Assembly: GCA_036365515.1 (NCBI GenBank)
Contig: CM070873.1
Location: 214,009,376 to 214,073,375 of the forward strand
Source of the DNA: Torymus aiolomorphi
Taxonomy: Eukaryota > Arthropoda > Insecta > Hymenoptera > Torymidae
Direction: 5' to 3'
Length of the DNA stretch: 64,000 nucleotides
This document shows, one piece after another, positions 42,980 to 55,715 of this stretch. Made by a program: the position numbers and the translations under genes. Each line of letters starts with the position of its first letter. The stretch's first letter is position 1. Under the pieces are notes generated by a model, which saw only the letters and a program-made list of their open reading frames with translations, was not told the DNA's origin and did no database searches.

Positions 42980-44382
42980 ACAGAGTTATATCAGAACAAG
43001 TATAATTGATAAGTAGATTGTGATTAAATAGTTTAGTTTCTAACATAGAAGAGTTCAGGAGTTAAACATATATGTTATTATTACTTAGTATTCTTTACAA
43101 ATTTCTTGTTTAATGGTGCAAATCAAAATCTCATTATTATTATGCATTAAGGCCACGAAAAGATTAATTTCAAGTCTGTCAAAGCACGCAACCTCCTGTA
43201 GTAGAAAAAGAAGAAATACTGTTGCAGATAATACTCCACTAGCAAAGACTCGTTCTACTTTATGGTGTTTTAATTATGGATGCTTTACTGGCCCTATGAT
43301 TTCTAAAGGTAAACTAGCATCATTAAAACCCGGAAAAAGTGAGATATAAGATTTTCTCAGATTATTAAAAGTGCATCATGCTCAAATATTTTTTAACTTA
43401 CATTACATTCATTCTTTCAGATTAAAATTTAAAGAAAAAGATGTTCGACTCATAAGGAATAAATTTCTATTGTTACAAAGTTATATCAGAAAAAGTATAA
43501 TTGACAAGTAAGTCATGATTAAATAGAACATAGAAAAGTTGTAACATAGAAAAGTTCAGGAGTTGAACATATGTTATTATTACTTAGTATTCTTTACAAA
43601 TTTCTTGTTTAATTGTGTGAATCAAAATCATTATTATTATGCACTAAGGCCACGAAAAGATTAATTTCAAGTCTCTCAAAGCACGCAACCTCCTGTAATA
43701 GAAAAAAAAGAAATACAGATGTCATTATTATTATGCATTAAGGCCACGAAAAAATTAATTTCAAGTCTGTCAAAGCACGCAACTGTAGTAGAAAATTGTT
43801 TCAGTTATATCAGAAAAAGTATAATTGACAAGTAGATCATGATTAAATAGTTTGTAACATAGAAGAGTTCAGGAGTTGAACATATGTTACTATTCAGTAT
43901 TCTTTACAAATTTCTTGTTTAATGGTGCGAATCAAAATCATTATTATTATGCATTAAGGCCACGAAAAGATTAATTTCAAGTCTATCAAAGCACGCAACC
44001 TCCTGTAGTAGAAAAAAAAGAAATACTGTTGCAGATAATATTCCTCTAGCAGAGCCTCGTTCTACTTTATGGTGTTTTAATTATGGATGCTTTACTGGCC
44101 CTATGATTTCTAAAGGTAAACTAGCATCATTAAAACCTGGAAAAAGGGAGCTATAAGATTTTCTCAGATTATTAAAAGTGCATCATGGTCAAATATTTTT
44201 TAATTTACATTACATGCCTTCTTTCAGATTAAATTTTAAAGAAAAAGATTTTCGACTCATAAGAAATAAATTTTTATTGTTAAAGAGTTATATCAGAAAA
44301 AGTATTATTGACAAGTAGATCATGATTAAATAGTTTGTAATATAGAAGAGTTCAGGAGTTGAACATATGTTATTATTACTTA
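42980..44382 (+). repeat. Irregular tandem repeats
   Basis: Three to four diverged, partly truncated copies of a unit with GTTATATCAGAAAAAGTATAATTGA, AGTTCAGGAGTTGAACATATG, AAGGCCACGAAAAGATTAATTTCAAG and, in two copies (about 43230-43350 and 44040-44160), a frame with LWCFNYGCFTGPMISKGKL followed by a TTTCTTTCAG-like acceptor. The coding-like block may be an old exon carried in the repeat. Confidence 0.7.
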
Positions 44383-45640
44383 CAAGGAAAGTACCCGAAC
44401 TGTCAAATTCAAAAAAATTCCAAACCCATATTAAAAAGTAGACCTCCATGAGAGATTCACGAAACCATTTTTTTTATCGGCTGAGAAGCGCTTTATAAGG
44501 GTTAAAATCACCCCTAAAGTTTACCCCCAAGAAACGTTTTTTTGATATATCTCGGCTTCTACTTAACTTTTTTTAACGAAACAAAATGGAAGGAGTTTCT
44601 TATTAAAAAGTCAAGAAATCCGTGGTAGTATGAACATTAAGGATTGCATCCCTTATTTTTTAGAGGGTGAAATTGTATTTTTTTAAGAATAATTTTTGTT
44701 GTGAGAATTCATAAAATAATTAAAAATAGGTCAAAACATTATTTTTGCCAACTACAATAAATAACAGTTGGTGTGTTTGGGCATTCTTCGCGAAACAACC
44801 CCTTAAGAGGTAGTAAACCACCCCTAACACAAATGAATTAGGTATATTTTTTTGGCAATTATTTTTTTCCTTAAAATGGGTTCTTGAAGTCGTTAATCGG
44901 AATCCACAGTTAGATCCACAATAAAAATTTGAAAATAGTGAATTCAATATAGCGAAAAATTTTTTAGAAATATTTTAAATTCCACGAAAAATAGTATGTA
45001 GACCCCCTAGCGGAAATTATATTATGTAAATAAGTGTATAATAATGTAACAATGTTTTGTTATGTTATTCTATTATTTATTATTTTTTTATCATACACTT
45101 GTATATCGTACGATAAACAAGTGTATGATAATGTAGTTGTTTGTAAAAAAGTGTAAGAAAACGTAACAAATTGTACATTTCTACTGGATTTCGGACGCTT
45201 TTACATTTTACCACAGTTTATACCATTTTTTAATAATTTCTTACTTTTCCTTACATTTGTCTACGTTTTATTACTTTTTAATTTGTACTCATAGGCATTC
45301 TTACACTTTCGTACATCTTTTTACATTTTATTATATATTTGTACTTTTAATTACATCTTTTTACGTTTATATACAAATTTTGATACACATTTTACATATC
45401 ACATATTTGTACACTTTTTTCAAATAGTTCATAATTATACTTTTATAATAATTTATAATTGTACTTTTATTTAAATAAAGCTATAAATAAAATATTTTCA
45501 AAGATGTAAAGAAAAAATACTAAAACGTAATAAAATGTAAATTATTATGTATTAGAAATATAATTAATATATGTTACAAAATGTAAGTTACTGTATAAAA
45601 GTTTAAATTTTTACAAATTCTTACAGATTTTTCTAACAAA
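44383..45640 (+). repeat. Left long terminal inverted repeat
   Basis: Outer 600 bases hold the blocks shared with 29900-30830; inner part is rich in TGTAA/TTACA words. Confidence 0.85.
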
Positions 45641-46999
45641 TTAATTCTTACAGATTTTTCTAACAAATACTTCCTTATAATTTCATAAAAATAAGCTACA
45701 CAAGGAAATATTTAGAAAACGTAAGGAATTGAAAGAAAATGTAAGAAACTTTAACAACTTGTTAAATATGCCCGAAATCCAGTATCGTATGATTTCTTAC
45801 ATTTTTCGACAATTTATTCCATTTTATAAGTATTTTCTTATTTTCTTTCATATTTTATAATTTCAGCTAGGAGAGATTTTCATGCTTGTTGAAATTATGA
45901 TAGGTTTTAATAAGAAAAGTTTATTTATGATTTATTAATATAAATTAATATGAACAAAATTTTTAATATAATGATAATTATAGCAATTCATGGTTATTGC
46001 GTAATATACAAGATTACGTACACTTGCATTGATATGGCTTAGCTCCCGATTCCTCCTCTTTTATTCATAAATAAGTGAAACATCGGTCAGTCGAAAACAA
46101 ATATACGTTACTGAACGTTTTTCTACGCTCGTGTTAAATTAATATTCAATGTCAACATTATTTTATGGGTATTAATTGAAAATATAAGTGTCTGGAGGTA
46201 CTTGCATCATATTTTTTAATGGCAAATAAACATTTTACGAGTACGAAATCCTATTTGAATTGAATGATAACAACAATAATAATAGTCGTAAGTAACCATA
46301 TAATTGAAATTTCTTTCTTCTACATAATTATTCAAAATTTTTCTAATAGAAGGATATAATAGATATAATATTGAAAAGTTAAATAAAATGCAGCATTTTT
46401 AAATATAAAACTCGTCAAAATATACAATAAATTTTGAACAAGTGGCCGAAGTTAAGAAAGTCAAATTCAGTAAAAATCTATTATAGAATCTTTATTGTAC
46501 CAATTGTAAATATTTTGATAGTGAAACTTTACTCTTAATACATGCATTGAATTATTTTATGATAGTAAAAATTATGTTTTGATTTAAATTTTTAGAATTA
46601 CTGTTACATTACTGTTATTCTAATATATAAAATATGACATACTGACGATTTAATCAGTTAAGTTAAGTGTAAAAAAATAGTCATACGAGTGAATAGAAGT
46701 AGTACTTTATTTATAATAATAACGTTTAGCAACTATTTAATGCTAATAAAATAGTGTATCTTGTAGACAAAACATTGACAAACAATAACGAATTCCCATG
46801 CACTTACAAAGGAATTTAGTAAAATGTTTTCCTCAAAAGTTTTGGATGTCTGAATACTTTTTACACTTACTGTACATTCATACTATTGTACATTCCTATA
46901 CTGTTATGGCTATAAAAAGGCTATAATAACTAAAACTTTTACAGGTTTACACTGCGACTCAACGTATCTAAAAGAATAAAGAAAATATTTTCCATAAAT
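45641..46999. other. Leader region of the pogo-like element
   Basis: AT-rich, no supported gene; presumably the transposase promoter is here. A TATAAAA-like box (CTATAAAAAGGC) lies at about 46911. Confidence 0.45.
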
Positions 47000-48576
47000 A
47001 TGAATTTGGTAAAGGCGACGAATGTTTTATTTATTTTAAACAGTATGTTTCAAGATCAAGAAAAGAAATTACCTGTTAATGACGCTGAAAGAAATGTTGC
47101 TAATATAGTGTATAATATTATAATATCAAGTATAAATGATCGTAGTATTTACGAAAAAACGGAAGAATTTCTATATTATGATGATACGTACGAACCTTAC
47201 GATAACATACCTGCAGATGATTTACATGAAGATATCGATGCAGAAGATATGATAACACCCGAAACTGAAAATCAATGTAGGACCGAATCAGAGAGTATTA
47301 ATTTTGACTACAAAAAGCAAGCTGTGGAGTATTGGTTAAGTAGTAAAAACAAGTTAAAATTTGAAACAGTCCAAAATCGATTCAAAAAATTAAAAACAGC
47401 ACGTCAGCTGTATAGATGGAGAGATCAAGTGGCAATAGGAGGAAGTAGGATCGATAAATTGAAAAAAATTGAGGAATATTGTTTACAAAAATTTAACGTA
47501 GCCAGATCGAATAGAATACCCATTCATGACATTGATGTAAGACGTATGGCAAAAGAAAAAGCATTAGAGTTAAACTTCAATGAATTTAAAGCTTCTAGAC
47601 ACTGGTTAAATGAATTTAAACGGCGATTTAATATCGTTTCTCGAAAAATAACAAAAATTATTACTAAAAAATCTATAGATGATTCAGAAGAATGGTCAGC
47701 ACAAAAACAGGAATTTCGCAATAGAGTAAAAAATGCCATCATAAAATATGATGCAAAACGTGCTTATAACTCCGACCAAAGTGGTTTTAATTACGAAATA
47801 CACAGTGGTCGAACCCTCAATCTTAGAGGAGATAAAAGTGTAGAGAGTATAGTGCAATCAGTGCATTCGACAACTCATTTTATACTATCCAACCTACTGT
47901 ATCAGCTGAAGGAAAACTTCTATCACCCTTCCTTTTAGTCATGCAAGAACCAAAGGGAGAGTTTGGAACTGTAGTCAGAAAAAATTTATTTGCAGCAGAA
48001 AATGTTTATGTAATGGCATCGAAATCAGGTAAATTGACTAAAGAACATGTTGAAACTTGGGCGCAAGATGTATATTTTCCATCAACTACCATAACAAGTA
48101 CCCTATTGCTGCCCTACTGCCTAGATATAATTTATAAAGTAAAACCGGAACATAAAACCTTAACGATTCTACAAATTCCACAAAGAACAACAAGTGAACT
48201 TCAACCGCTTGATATTTACGGTTTTCGAATGTGGAAGAACTTCGTTCGAACGTTTTCGGATATGATATTTCTAACAAATGAGGATCTCAACTTACACGAT
48301 AGAAATAATATAATCAAAATGCATTCATTAGTACATAATCAATTATCAAGTCCCAGGTTTCAAAATTTATTTAAATATGCTTGGTACGCCGCCGGTTACA
48401 TTGATGAAAGGCCAGAAAAAGTTGAAAACCCAAAAAAATTTTGCTTCAATTCTAATTTTATTACATGCGATATTTGTGGTAAACGAGCGATTATAACATA
48501 TTCATGGTGCAAAAAATCGCTATGTTTACAACATTTTTTTCATGAATATCATTATAGTAAAACATATAATCCATGA
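47000..48576 (+). pseudogene. Pogo-like transposase, broken once
   Basis: Frames 47000-47938 and 47941-48576 are consecutive parts of one protein; homology with the decayed copy at 31048-32455 crosses the break, where a small deletion or frameshift near 47880 disrupts the core. N-terminal part (about 95-230) holds a CENP-B-like helix-turn-helix region (FDYKKQAVEYW, HWLNEFKRRFN), then the first catalytic Asp (SDQSGFN). The second part holds VYVMASKSGKLT, QPLDIYGFRMWKNF and a C-terminal zinc-like block (CDICGK, CKKSLCLQHFFH). The segment corresponding to LLLDSW in the other copy is altered here, so the second catalytic Asp seems lost. Confidence 0.8.
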
Positions 48577-48689
48577 TCGTCAGAATAATTAGCTAGCTTG
48601 CCGTCTGCTGTTGGCTGACCCGTAGGATTTAAAATTGGTCGTTGTGCTGCTTAGAAATTGGTAGAATTGTATAAGAATTTGTATTAAAA

Positions 48690-49965
48690 GATAATAAATT
48701 GTAAAAATCTGTAAGAATTTGTAAAAATTTAAACTTTTATACAGTAACTTACATTTTGTAACATATATTAATTATATTTCTAATACATAATAATTTACAT
48801 TTTATTACGTTTTAGTATTTTTTCTTTACATCTTTGAAAATATTTTATTTATAGCTTTATTTAAATAAAAGTACAATTATAAATTATTATAAAAGTATAA
48901 TTATGAACTATTTGAAAAAAGTGTACAAATATGTGATATGTAAAATGTGTATCAAAATTTGTATATAAACGTAAAAAGATGTAATTAAAAGTACAAATAT
49001 ATAATAAAATGTAAAAAGATGTACGAAAGTGTAAGAATGCCTATAAAATTTGAATTAAGAGTACAAATTAAAAAGTAATAAAACGTAGACAAATGTAAGG
49101 AAAAGTAAGAAATTATTAAAAAATGGTATAAACTGTGGTAAAATGTAAAAGCGTCCGAAATCCAGTAGAAAAGTACAATTTGTTACGTTTTCTTACACTT
49201 TTTTACAAACAACTACATTATGATACACTTGTTTATCGTACGATATACAAGTGTATGATAAAAAAATAATAAATAATAGAATAACATAACAAAACATTGT
49301 TACATTATTATACACTTATTTACATAATATAATTTCCGCTAGGGGGTCTACATACTATTTTTCGTGGAATTTAAAATATTTCTAAAAAATTTTTCGCCAT
49401 ATTGAATTCACTATTTTGAAATTTTTATTGTGGATCTAACTGTGGATTCCGATTAACGGCTTCAAGAACCCATTTTAAGGAAAAAAATAATTGCCAAAAA
49501 AATATACCTAATTCATTTGTGTTAGGGGTGGTTTACCACCTCTTAAGGGGTTGTTTCGCCAAGAATGCCCAATAACACCAACTGTTATTTATTGTAGTTG
49601 GTAAAAATAATGTTTTGACCTATTTTTAATTATTTTATGAATTCTCACAACAAAAATTATTCTTAAAAAAACACAATTTCACCCTCTAAAAAATAAGGGA
49701 TGCAACCCTTAATGTTCATATTACCACGGATTTCTTGGCTTTTTAATAAGAAACTCTTTCCATTTTTTTCGTTAAAAAAAGTTAAGTAGAAGCCGAGATA
49801 TATCAAAAAAACGTTTCTTGGGGGTAAACTTTAGGGGTGATTTTAACCCTTATAAAGCGCTTCTCAGCCGATAAAAAAAATGGTTTCGTGAATCTCGCAT
49901 GGAGGTCTACTTTTTAATATGGGTTTGGAATTTTTTTGAATTTGACAGTTCGGGTACTTTCCTTG
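48690..49965 (-). repeat. Right long terminal inverted repeat
   Basis: Inverse of the left arm with only scattered mismatches (for example at about 49568 near AATAACACC). Confidence 0.85.
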
Positions 49966-51129
49966 TCATTGTACAATAAATAAATAAAATAAATGACATT
50001 GTGTGTGCATATATGCGTGCGCGCGTGTGTGTATATATGTACATTTATCGTCAATGTCCCAGTTCCGGATCAGGACTAGTTGTAAGTTCCTGAAAAAAAG
50101 GCTATTTTTGAGGTAAATATACGCAATATTTCTATAACTTACAATTAATCAATTTGGTTTAAAAAACTAAAATGTACGTTTAGTCAATTAGTATTTTATT
50201 TATAAATGAATGCTTATATCATAACACAAAAAGTTCAAAAAAGTGTTAAAATAAGTGATCAGGAATTGGGCTAATCAAGTTTACGTGTATTTTAAATAAA
50301 AATCAATACCGAAGCAGACAGGTGATCAGGAATAGGTTCTTCCAATTTAACACACATTTAAAAGGGAAAATCATAAATTTATCAGAAACGGTGAGACCGT
50401 AACGGTATTAAACGTGAATGATGCTCTTTACCTATAATAAACAAATAAAATAAATAAAATTGTGTGTGCGTGTAATATTGTAGTAATTATAATCCATCAA
50501 ACTGAGTACCAAAAACTTTAATGAGAGCTAAATATTATTTTAAAACAATCAACACGTTTTTTAAAAGCTAATTTTTTAAGTACGTTCTAACAACACAATT
50601 TGTCTAGTCCTTTTAATTCTTCTAGTCTGATCTATTTAATAAGCTCTCTCTACAAATGGTAATAATTTTTTTCATGACTATACAAATAAATATAAAACTT
50701 TCTACGAAAGTATAAAATAAGGCAAGTATAAACGTTTTTTCTGCCCAATCTATAAAAAAAAGCACAATTTGTCTAGTCGTTTTATTTCTTCGAATCTCGA
50801 AATGTATTCAAATTTGTTCATCTTTCTGTACAAATTAAACACAAGAAAGTACTGAAATCAATTTATTGTAGTCAAGTACCCATAAGTTAACTTGACTGAC
50901 ATAACACAACTTTTCATACCTACTTATCAAACATATTCAGCTGGCGGGCATAAAGTACTACTTAACGCCCAAGAGGCGTAATAGCTCATATATACAGTTC
51001 TTACAAAACTTTATAGAACCTACGCACTTTACGCCCGTGTGGACAAAAATTATTTCCATTGGGTGGGTCTAGATATATCGAAAGGCTGATAGTTAGAAGC
51101 CTTATCCTTCAGAAAATTAAAAATAGAAC
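49966..51129. other. AT-rich DNA, no gene
   Basis: About 50570-50760 is a diverged direct copy of about 59840-60010 (CTCTCTACAAATGGTAATAA, CTACGAAAGTATAAAATAAGG). Otherwise nothing. Confidence 0.6.
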
Positions 51130-51291
51130 ACGCGCGCCTCATTAACAGAAGCCGGCTTATCATACAGGATTTAAAACAGAAAGCACAATTAACAGAATGC
51201 GAAAGTACATAAATATATCTACAGAATGAACTAATTTCATACTGCCACAATTGCAGAAAACACATAGTACGAAACGCAGATTTATAGAAAA
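51130..51291 (+). repeat. Left arm of an interrupted foldback
   Basis: Inverse of about 57665-57800 (shared AGTACATAAATATATCTACAGAATGAACTAATTTCATACTG and TAGTACGAAACGCAGATTTATAGAAA). The mariner element lies between the arms. Confidence 0.8.
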
Positions 51292-51330
51292 TACGAGGGG
51301 TGTTCAAAAAGTAAGTTTCCCTAGTCTGCC

Positions 51331-51581
51331 TGTGGGGATCCTAGCCCCACGGCTCTCCTAGTTCCAGGAAAGGAAGGGGAGAGGAGAGAGTAATGATGAG
51401 TCGAGGAGTAACAGCAACGAGGTTTATTGAAAGTACAAAGGGGGTGTACAGCGGACGGACGTCCGGATGCTCGTAACTCTGAGCAACGACTGCCGCTCGC
51501 AGGCGGCTTCTCGCCACACGCAACATGGCCGCTTCCCTCACTCTCGCAGAGAGAGCGAGAGGGAAGATCGCAGTCCCTACA
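51331..51581 (-). repeat. 3' LTR of the CsRn1-type element
   Basis: TGTGGGGATC...CCCTACA on the plus strand. A G-run (GGGGGGGAGTG on the minus strand, 51582-51592) abuts it as polypurine tract. Confidence 0.93.
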
Positions 51582-51675
51582 CACTCCCCCCCGAGTGACA
51601 ACGCAATACATAAAAATAAATATAAATTATTATACTGTGCTCGATAGTACTTACAACTAGGTAATCACAGTTAGA

Positions 51676-54600
51676 TTACGGTTTGATCACAGGAGCAAAG
51701 GATACTTTCTTCCTAGCATAGGTCTTTAATACTGGTTGATCTACGGTGGTGGGCTGATTGCCAATTGGATCACCACCGGGAGGCACATCGGGAAGATTGT
51801 CGGATATTACATACGCGGGCTTTAAAAGTTCCACAGATACACTGCGTGCCGCGCCATTAATCTCTATATCAAAAACGCGATCGGACGGACGTTTCAATAT
51901 TTTGTAGGGGCCCGTATAAGGTCTTTCTAAAGACTTCTTGGCCATATTGCGCATAAATACATGAGTACAACTATATAAGTCTTTAAAGCAAAACGCACGC
52001 TTCTTATAGTTATGTGTGACAGGGACTGGACGGACTTGACGCATATATTCACGGAATTCTTCTATAAAAAATTTCGGATCAGGCGTAAAGTCTTCAGGGA
52101 GGAAAAACTCACCTGGGAGACGTAAGGTAGTGCCAAATACAAATTCTGCAGGAGACGCATTCGTGTCCTGACGGAGATGACAACGTAATCCTAATAATAC
52201 TGTACTTAAGGTACGGGTCCAGTCCTTGTCCACGTGACACATAATCGCCGCTTTAAGTGTACGGTGCCAACGCTCGATAAGGCCATTCGCCGCAGAGTGA
52301 TACGCGGTAGTGCGGATACGCTCGCAACCTATTAGGGACAAAAGAGCCGTGAATAAGCGCGATTCAAATTGCGAACCCTGATCGGAAGTGATGACCTTTG
52401 GGGCACCATAGCGCGAGACCCAGGTGTCATAAAATGCCCTGGCAACTGTCTGCGCTGACATTTCGCGTAGCGGAACTGCCTCAATCCAGCGCGAAAAGCG
52501 ATCGATCATGGTGAGCACATACTCGAAACCATTACGATTGGGAAGAGGACCGACTAGATCAATGTGCACATGGTCGAAGCGACCATCAGGTGCGACGAAT
52601 TTGTCAGGTACAAGTTTTACATGGCGAAAAATTTTTGATTGTTGACAGTCTAAACAATTTTTGCACATGCGAGGAATATCACGGTGCATATTGGGCCATA
52701 CATAACGCTGTCGAATGAGTCGATCGGTGACTTTGGGGCCTGGGTGAGCAGGCTTATGAAACATGTTAAACACCGTTTCACGAAGGGACTCAGGAATGTA
52801 CGGGCGAATGGCTTCACCAGTGATTTCGCAGTATATGGTGGTGTGAGCAGGGCCCCATTGAATGCGCTTTAAGGAGAGCGGGTAGTCAGAAGACTCGCGA
52901 ATGGCCTTGAGCTGCTCATCGGCTTCCTGTTTCTCAGCAAGCTCATTAAGGTTGATCTCTACGGGGAGTCGGATGGACTCTACCCGAGAGAGTGAGTCAG
53001 CAACTGTATTTTCAGCGCCTTTGATGTACTCAATTTGGGTTGTAAATTGTGCGATAAGGGACAGCTGACGAGTTTGCCGCGGAGACGCCTTATCAGACTT
53101 TTGCATGAAAGCATAGGTGAGGGGTTTATGATCTGTTAAAATCTTGAAGTCTCTGCCTTCAACCAAAAATGAGAAGTATTTCACAGCTTCGTATATGGCC
53201 GTGAGCTCACGGTCATATGCACTGTACTTCCGCTGTGAAGGGGAGAACTTCTTAGAGAAGAAAGCTAAAGGTTCCCAAATTCCAGTGAGGGAAAGCTGTT
53301 CAAGCGCAGCACCCATTCCAGAATCGGATGCGTCAGAGACGACGCGTATTTCCGCACCAATGCGGGTGTGCACAAGCAGAGCCGCAGCTGACAACTCCTT
53401 CTTCACACGAATGAAGGCCTCCTCAGCTTCGGGCGTCCACTGAACGGGACGCTTATCATTTTTGCGAGAATCGCTAAAAAGAGCGTTGAGAGGGGCTTGT
53501 GAAGTCGCGGCGCGAGGCATGTTACGGCGGTAAAAGTTTACGGTGCCGACAAACCTACGAAGTTCTGCTATAGTTTGGGGTTTGGGGAAGCTTAAAATAG
53601 CTTCAACCCTACTAGGAGTGGGGCGAACGCCTTCACCATTCACTAGGTATCCTAAGAATTCTAATTCTTCAACAGCAAAGGTACATTTTTCAACGTTCAA
53701 GCGAAGATGAAACTTCTTAAGTCGTTCGAAGACCATGTGAAGATGAGAATAGTGTTCTTCAAGAGAAGACGACGCAATGAGGATATCATCGATATAAAGA
53801 TATACAAAATCCAAGTCGCCTAGCGCGCTATTGATGTAACGCTGAAAGGTCTGACTGGCATTGCGGAGACCAAAGGTCATATACATAAATTCAAAAAGAC
53901 CGAACGGGGTTATAATGGCCGTTTTCGGAATGTCTTCAGGGGCAACAGGAATCTGATTGAACGCTTGGTGAAGATCAAGCGCCGAGAAGATTTTCTTACC
54001 GTACAGGTTGTTTGTACAATCATGAATATGAGCGGTTGGATATTTATCCGGGACCGTGGCGGCGTTTAAGCGCCTGTAATCACCACATGGTCTCCAGGAG
54101 TTATCCTTTTTTAACTCCATATGGAGAGGGCTTGCCCAAGGGCTGCTGGAGGGGCGGCAAATTCCAGCCTCAATCCAAGCATCAAATTCGACTTTCGCCG
54201 CTTTCAACTTATCTGGAGCAAGTCTACGAGAACGCTCCGAAACAGGGGGGCCAGAGGTTAAGATATGATGAAAAACGTCGCTGTTTCTGGGGACTGTGGG
54301 TTTTGAGGCGCCCGTGATCTCTGGAAAATCAGCGAGAATCTTTGCGCACTCTGAGCCCGGAACAACTGCAAATACAGAGTCAAATGAAACGTCTTTTACA
54401 ACCGCGAGAGAGTACACATTCGTGGCCGGATCGACAAGACGATTTCTCTTTAGGTCGACGAGAAGGCCATAGTGAGATAATAGATCGGCACCGATGATGG
54501 GATGAGGAACATCCGTGATGCAAAAGCTCCAGCGAACGGGGCGTCGAATGCCCAGATTAAGCGTGAGCATCGATTCGCCATAAGTACTAATTAACGAATT

Positions 54601-54807
54601 ATTCGCTGCGAAAAGCTTGAAGGAGCTGGGCTTGCCGCAAGCCTTAGGATTTGCTGGAACGAGCGATATGTCCGCACCAGTGTCGATAAGGAACGACTTG
54701 CCCGAGATAGGATCACGCACATGAAGACGTTTGGATAAACGCGGGCCTTCTGAAGACGTCTCCTCAACAGAAGGTTGAGTTAGTTTCTTGGATTTTGTTT
54801 TTGCCAA
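51676..54807 (-). CDS. pol: Pol of the CsRn1-type element (PR-RT-RH-IN)
   Basis: 1043 aa, intact. Protease DTGADIS (42-48); RT with [16 protein letters not shown] and YIDD (338-341); RNase H starting [12 protein letters not shown]; integrase with an HHCC finger, then [17 protein letters not shown] and [12 protein letters not shown] (D,D35E core), and a tail with GPYKIL, the GPY/F module. The first codon used here is a TTG in the overlap with gag; pol lies in the -1 frame relative to gag and shares 28 nt with it, so it needs frameshifting. No canonical slippery heptamer is in frame; an A-rich stretch ends gag. Confidence 0.95.
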   Translation of the reverse strand: MAKTKSKKLTQPSVEETSSEGPRLSKRLHVRDPISGKSFLIDTGADISLVPANPKACGKPSSFKLFAANNSLISTYGESMLTLNLGIRRPVRWSFCITDVPHPIIGADLLSHYGLLVDLKRNRLVDPATNVYSLAVVKDVSFDSVFAVVPGSECAKILADFPEITGASKPTVPRNSDVFHHILTSGPPVSERSRRLAPDKLKAAKVEFDAWIEAGICRPSSSPWASPLHMELKKDNSWRPCGDYRRLNAATVPDKYPTAHIHDCTNNLYGKKIFSALDLHQAFNQIPVAPEDIPKTAIITPFGLFEFMYMTFGLRNASQTFQRYINSALGDLDFVYLYIDDILIASSSLEEHYSHLHMVFERLKKFHLRLNVEKCTFAVEELEFLGYLVNGEGVRPTPSRVEAILSFPKPQTIAELRRFVGTVNFYRRNMPRAATSQAPLNALFSDSRKNDKRPVQWTPEAEEAFIRVKKELSAAALLVHTRIGAEIRVVSDASDSGMGAALEQLSLTGIWEPLAFFSKKFSPSQRKYSAYDRELTAIYEAVKYFSFLVEGRDFKILTDHKPLTYAFMQKSDKASPRQTRQLSLIAQFTTQIEYIKGAENTVADSLSRVESIRLPVEINLNELAEKQEADEQLKAIRESSDYPLSLKRIQWGPAHTTIYCEITGEAIRPYIPESLRETVFNMFHKPAHPGPKVTDRLIRQRYVWPNMHRDIPRMCKNCLDCQQSKIFRHVKLVPDKFVAPDGRFDHVHIDLVGPLPNRNGFEYVLTMIDRFSRWIEAVPLREMSAQTVARAFYDTWVSRYGAPKVITSDQGSQFESRLFTALLSLIGCERIRTTAYHSAANGLIERWHRTLKAAIMCHVDKDWTRTLSTVLLGLRCHLRQDTNASPAEFVFGTTLRLPGEFFLPEDFTPDPKFFIEEFREYMRQVRPVPVTHNYKKRAFCFKDLYSCTHVFMRNMAKKSLERPYTGPYKILKRPSDRVFDIEINGAARSVSVELLKPAYVISDNLPDVPPGGDPIGNQPTTVDQPVLKTYARKKVSFAPVIKP

Positions 54808-55715
54808 TCAGAAAATTTGGAACACCAATCCCTGCATGAGCGCGGGCTGTTGGGATATTTCCTATGCGCGAGGCATAAGCCTGAAGAATCACGACTGGAA
54901 GAGCGATCGCGCCTAGACCTGCCCTTGGATTCAGAGCGGGGTGAATCTTTTGAAGATCCTGAGATATCATCTACCTTTCTAGCAAATGCCTCAAACTTTT
55001 TTTCGAAGCGATTAAAACGCTTGACAAGAGCTTCAAGGGAAGCCGGAGTCGACTGATTTAAAGAAACAGCGTGAATTTGGGGATGAACAGCACTCGAGAT
55101 CTGCATTTGATTTACGTCAATTACTTCTACGATTTTATCAGCCATTTGTGCAAGTTTATGGAGCTCTGTTACCTCCGAGATTGCAAGTGTGGCTTTGCAC
55201 TGCGTAGGTAATTGGTCTAGAAAGACGGAGCGTATCATGTCATCAGTCGCGCCTGTATTAAGGGCATGTAAGCGACTTAGAATGAGAGATGGCTTACCGA
55301 TTGTGGAGACTTGACCTTTCATAAACAAACGCAGGCGCGCTTCGGCGGAGGCGCCGTAAGTATCGATTAAACGCTTTTTTACCTGCTCGAAAACATCCGC
55401 GGGACGAGTTTCCGCAGTGACAATATTCCTAATGATCTCGAAAGCTTCCATGTCTAGTTTTTCGGCAATGAAATCCGCTTTGGTCGCACCCGCCGTAATA
55501 CCAGCGTTTCTGAGAGTAATCTCAGCTTGCGAAAGCCATGCTACGGGATTATCGCGAGAAAATGAAGCGATCTTTGGTTGCCGGTAAATCGCATTTACCG
55601 TCGGGGCGGGGGCCGCGTTGGTCGGCGGTCGTGTGTTGAGCCCCGAGAACTGTTGCCTGAGAGCTTGCAACTCCTGCTGCAGAGACTCCACAGTAATCTC
55701 TGTGTTGTCCGGCAT
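54780..55715 (-). CDS. gag: Gag of the CsRn1-type element
   Basis: 311 aa from an ATG at 55715. N-terminal coiled coil (about 5-25), capsid-like region with PVAWLSQAE and LDQLPTQ, an Arg/Ser-rich stretch, and near the C-terminus [20 protein letters not shown], which fits Cx3Hx9Cx3C, the motif that replaces zinc knuckles in CsRn1-clade Gag (known). Uninterrupted. Confidence 0.93.
   Translation of the reverse strand: MPDNTEITVESLQQELQALRQQFSGLNTRPPTNAAPAPTVNAIYRQPKIASFSRDNPVAWLSQAEITLRNAGITAGATKADFIAEKLDMEAFEIIRNIVTAETRPADVFEQVKKRLIDTYGASAEARLRLFMKGQVSTIGKPSLILSRLHALNTGATDDMIRSVFLDQLPTQCKATLAISEVTELHKLAQMADKIVEVIDVNQMQISSAVHPQIHAVSLNQSTPASLEALVKRFNRFEKKFEAFARKVDDISGSSKDSPRSESKGRSRRDRSSSRDSSGLCLAHRKYPNSPRSCRDWCSKFSDWQKQNPRN

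Larger units (their letters stand above)
44383..49965 (+). mobile_element. Pogo-like DNA transposon with about 1.26 kb terminal inverted repeats
   Basis: Starts CAAGGAAAGTACCCGAACTG and ends with the inverse. Arms 44383 to about 45640 and about 48690-49965 are close to identical over their length. One broken transposase gene lies between them. It sits inside the tandem repeat that precedes it. No clear target duplication: TA stands before the left end, but TCA follows the right end. Confidence 0.85.
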
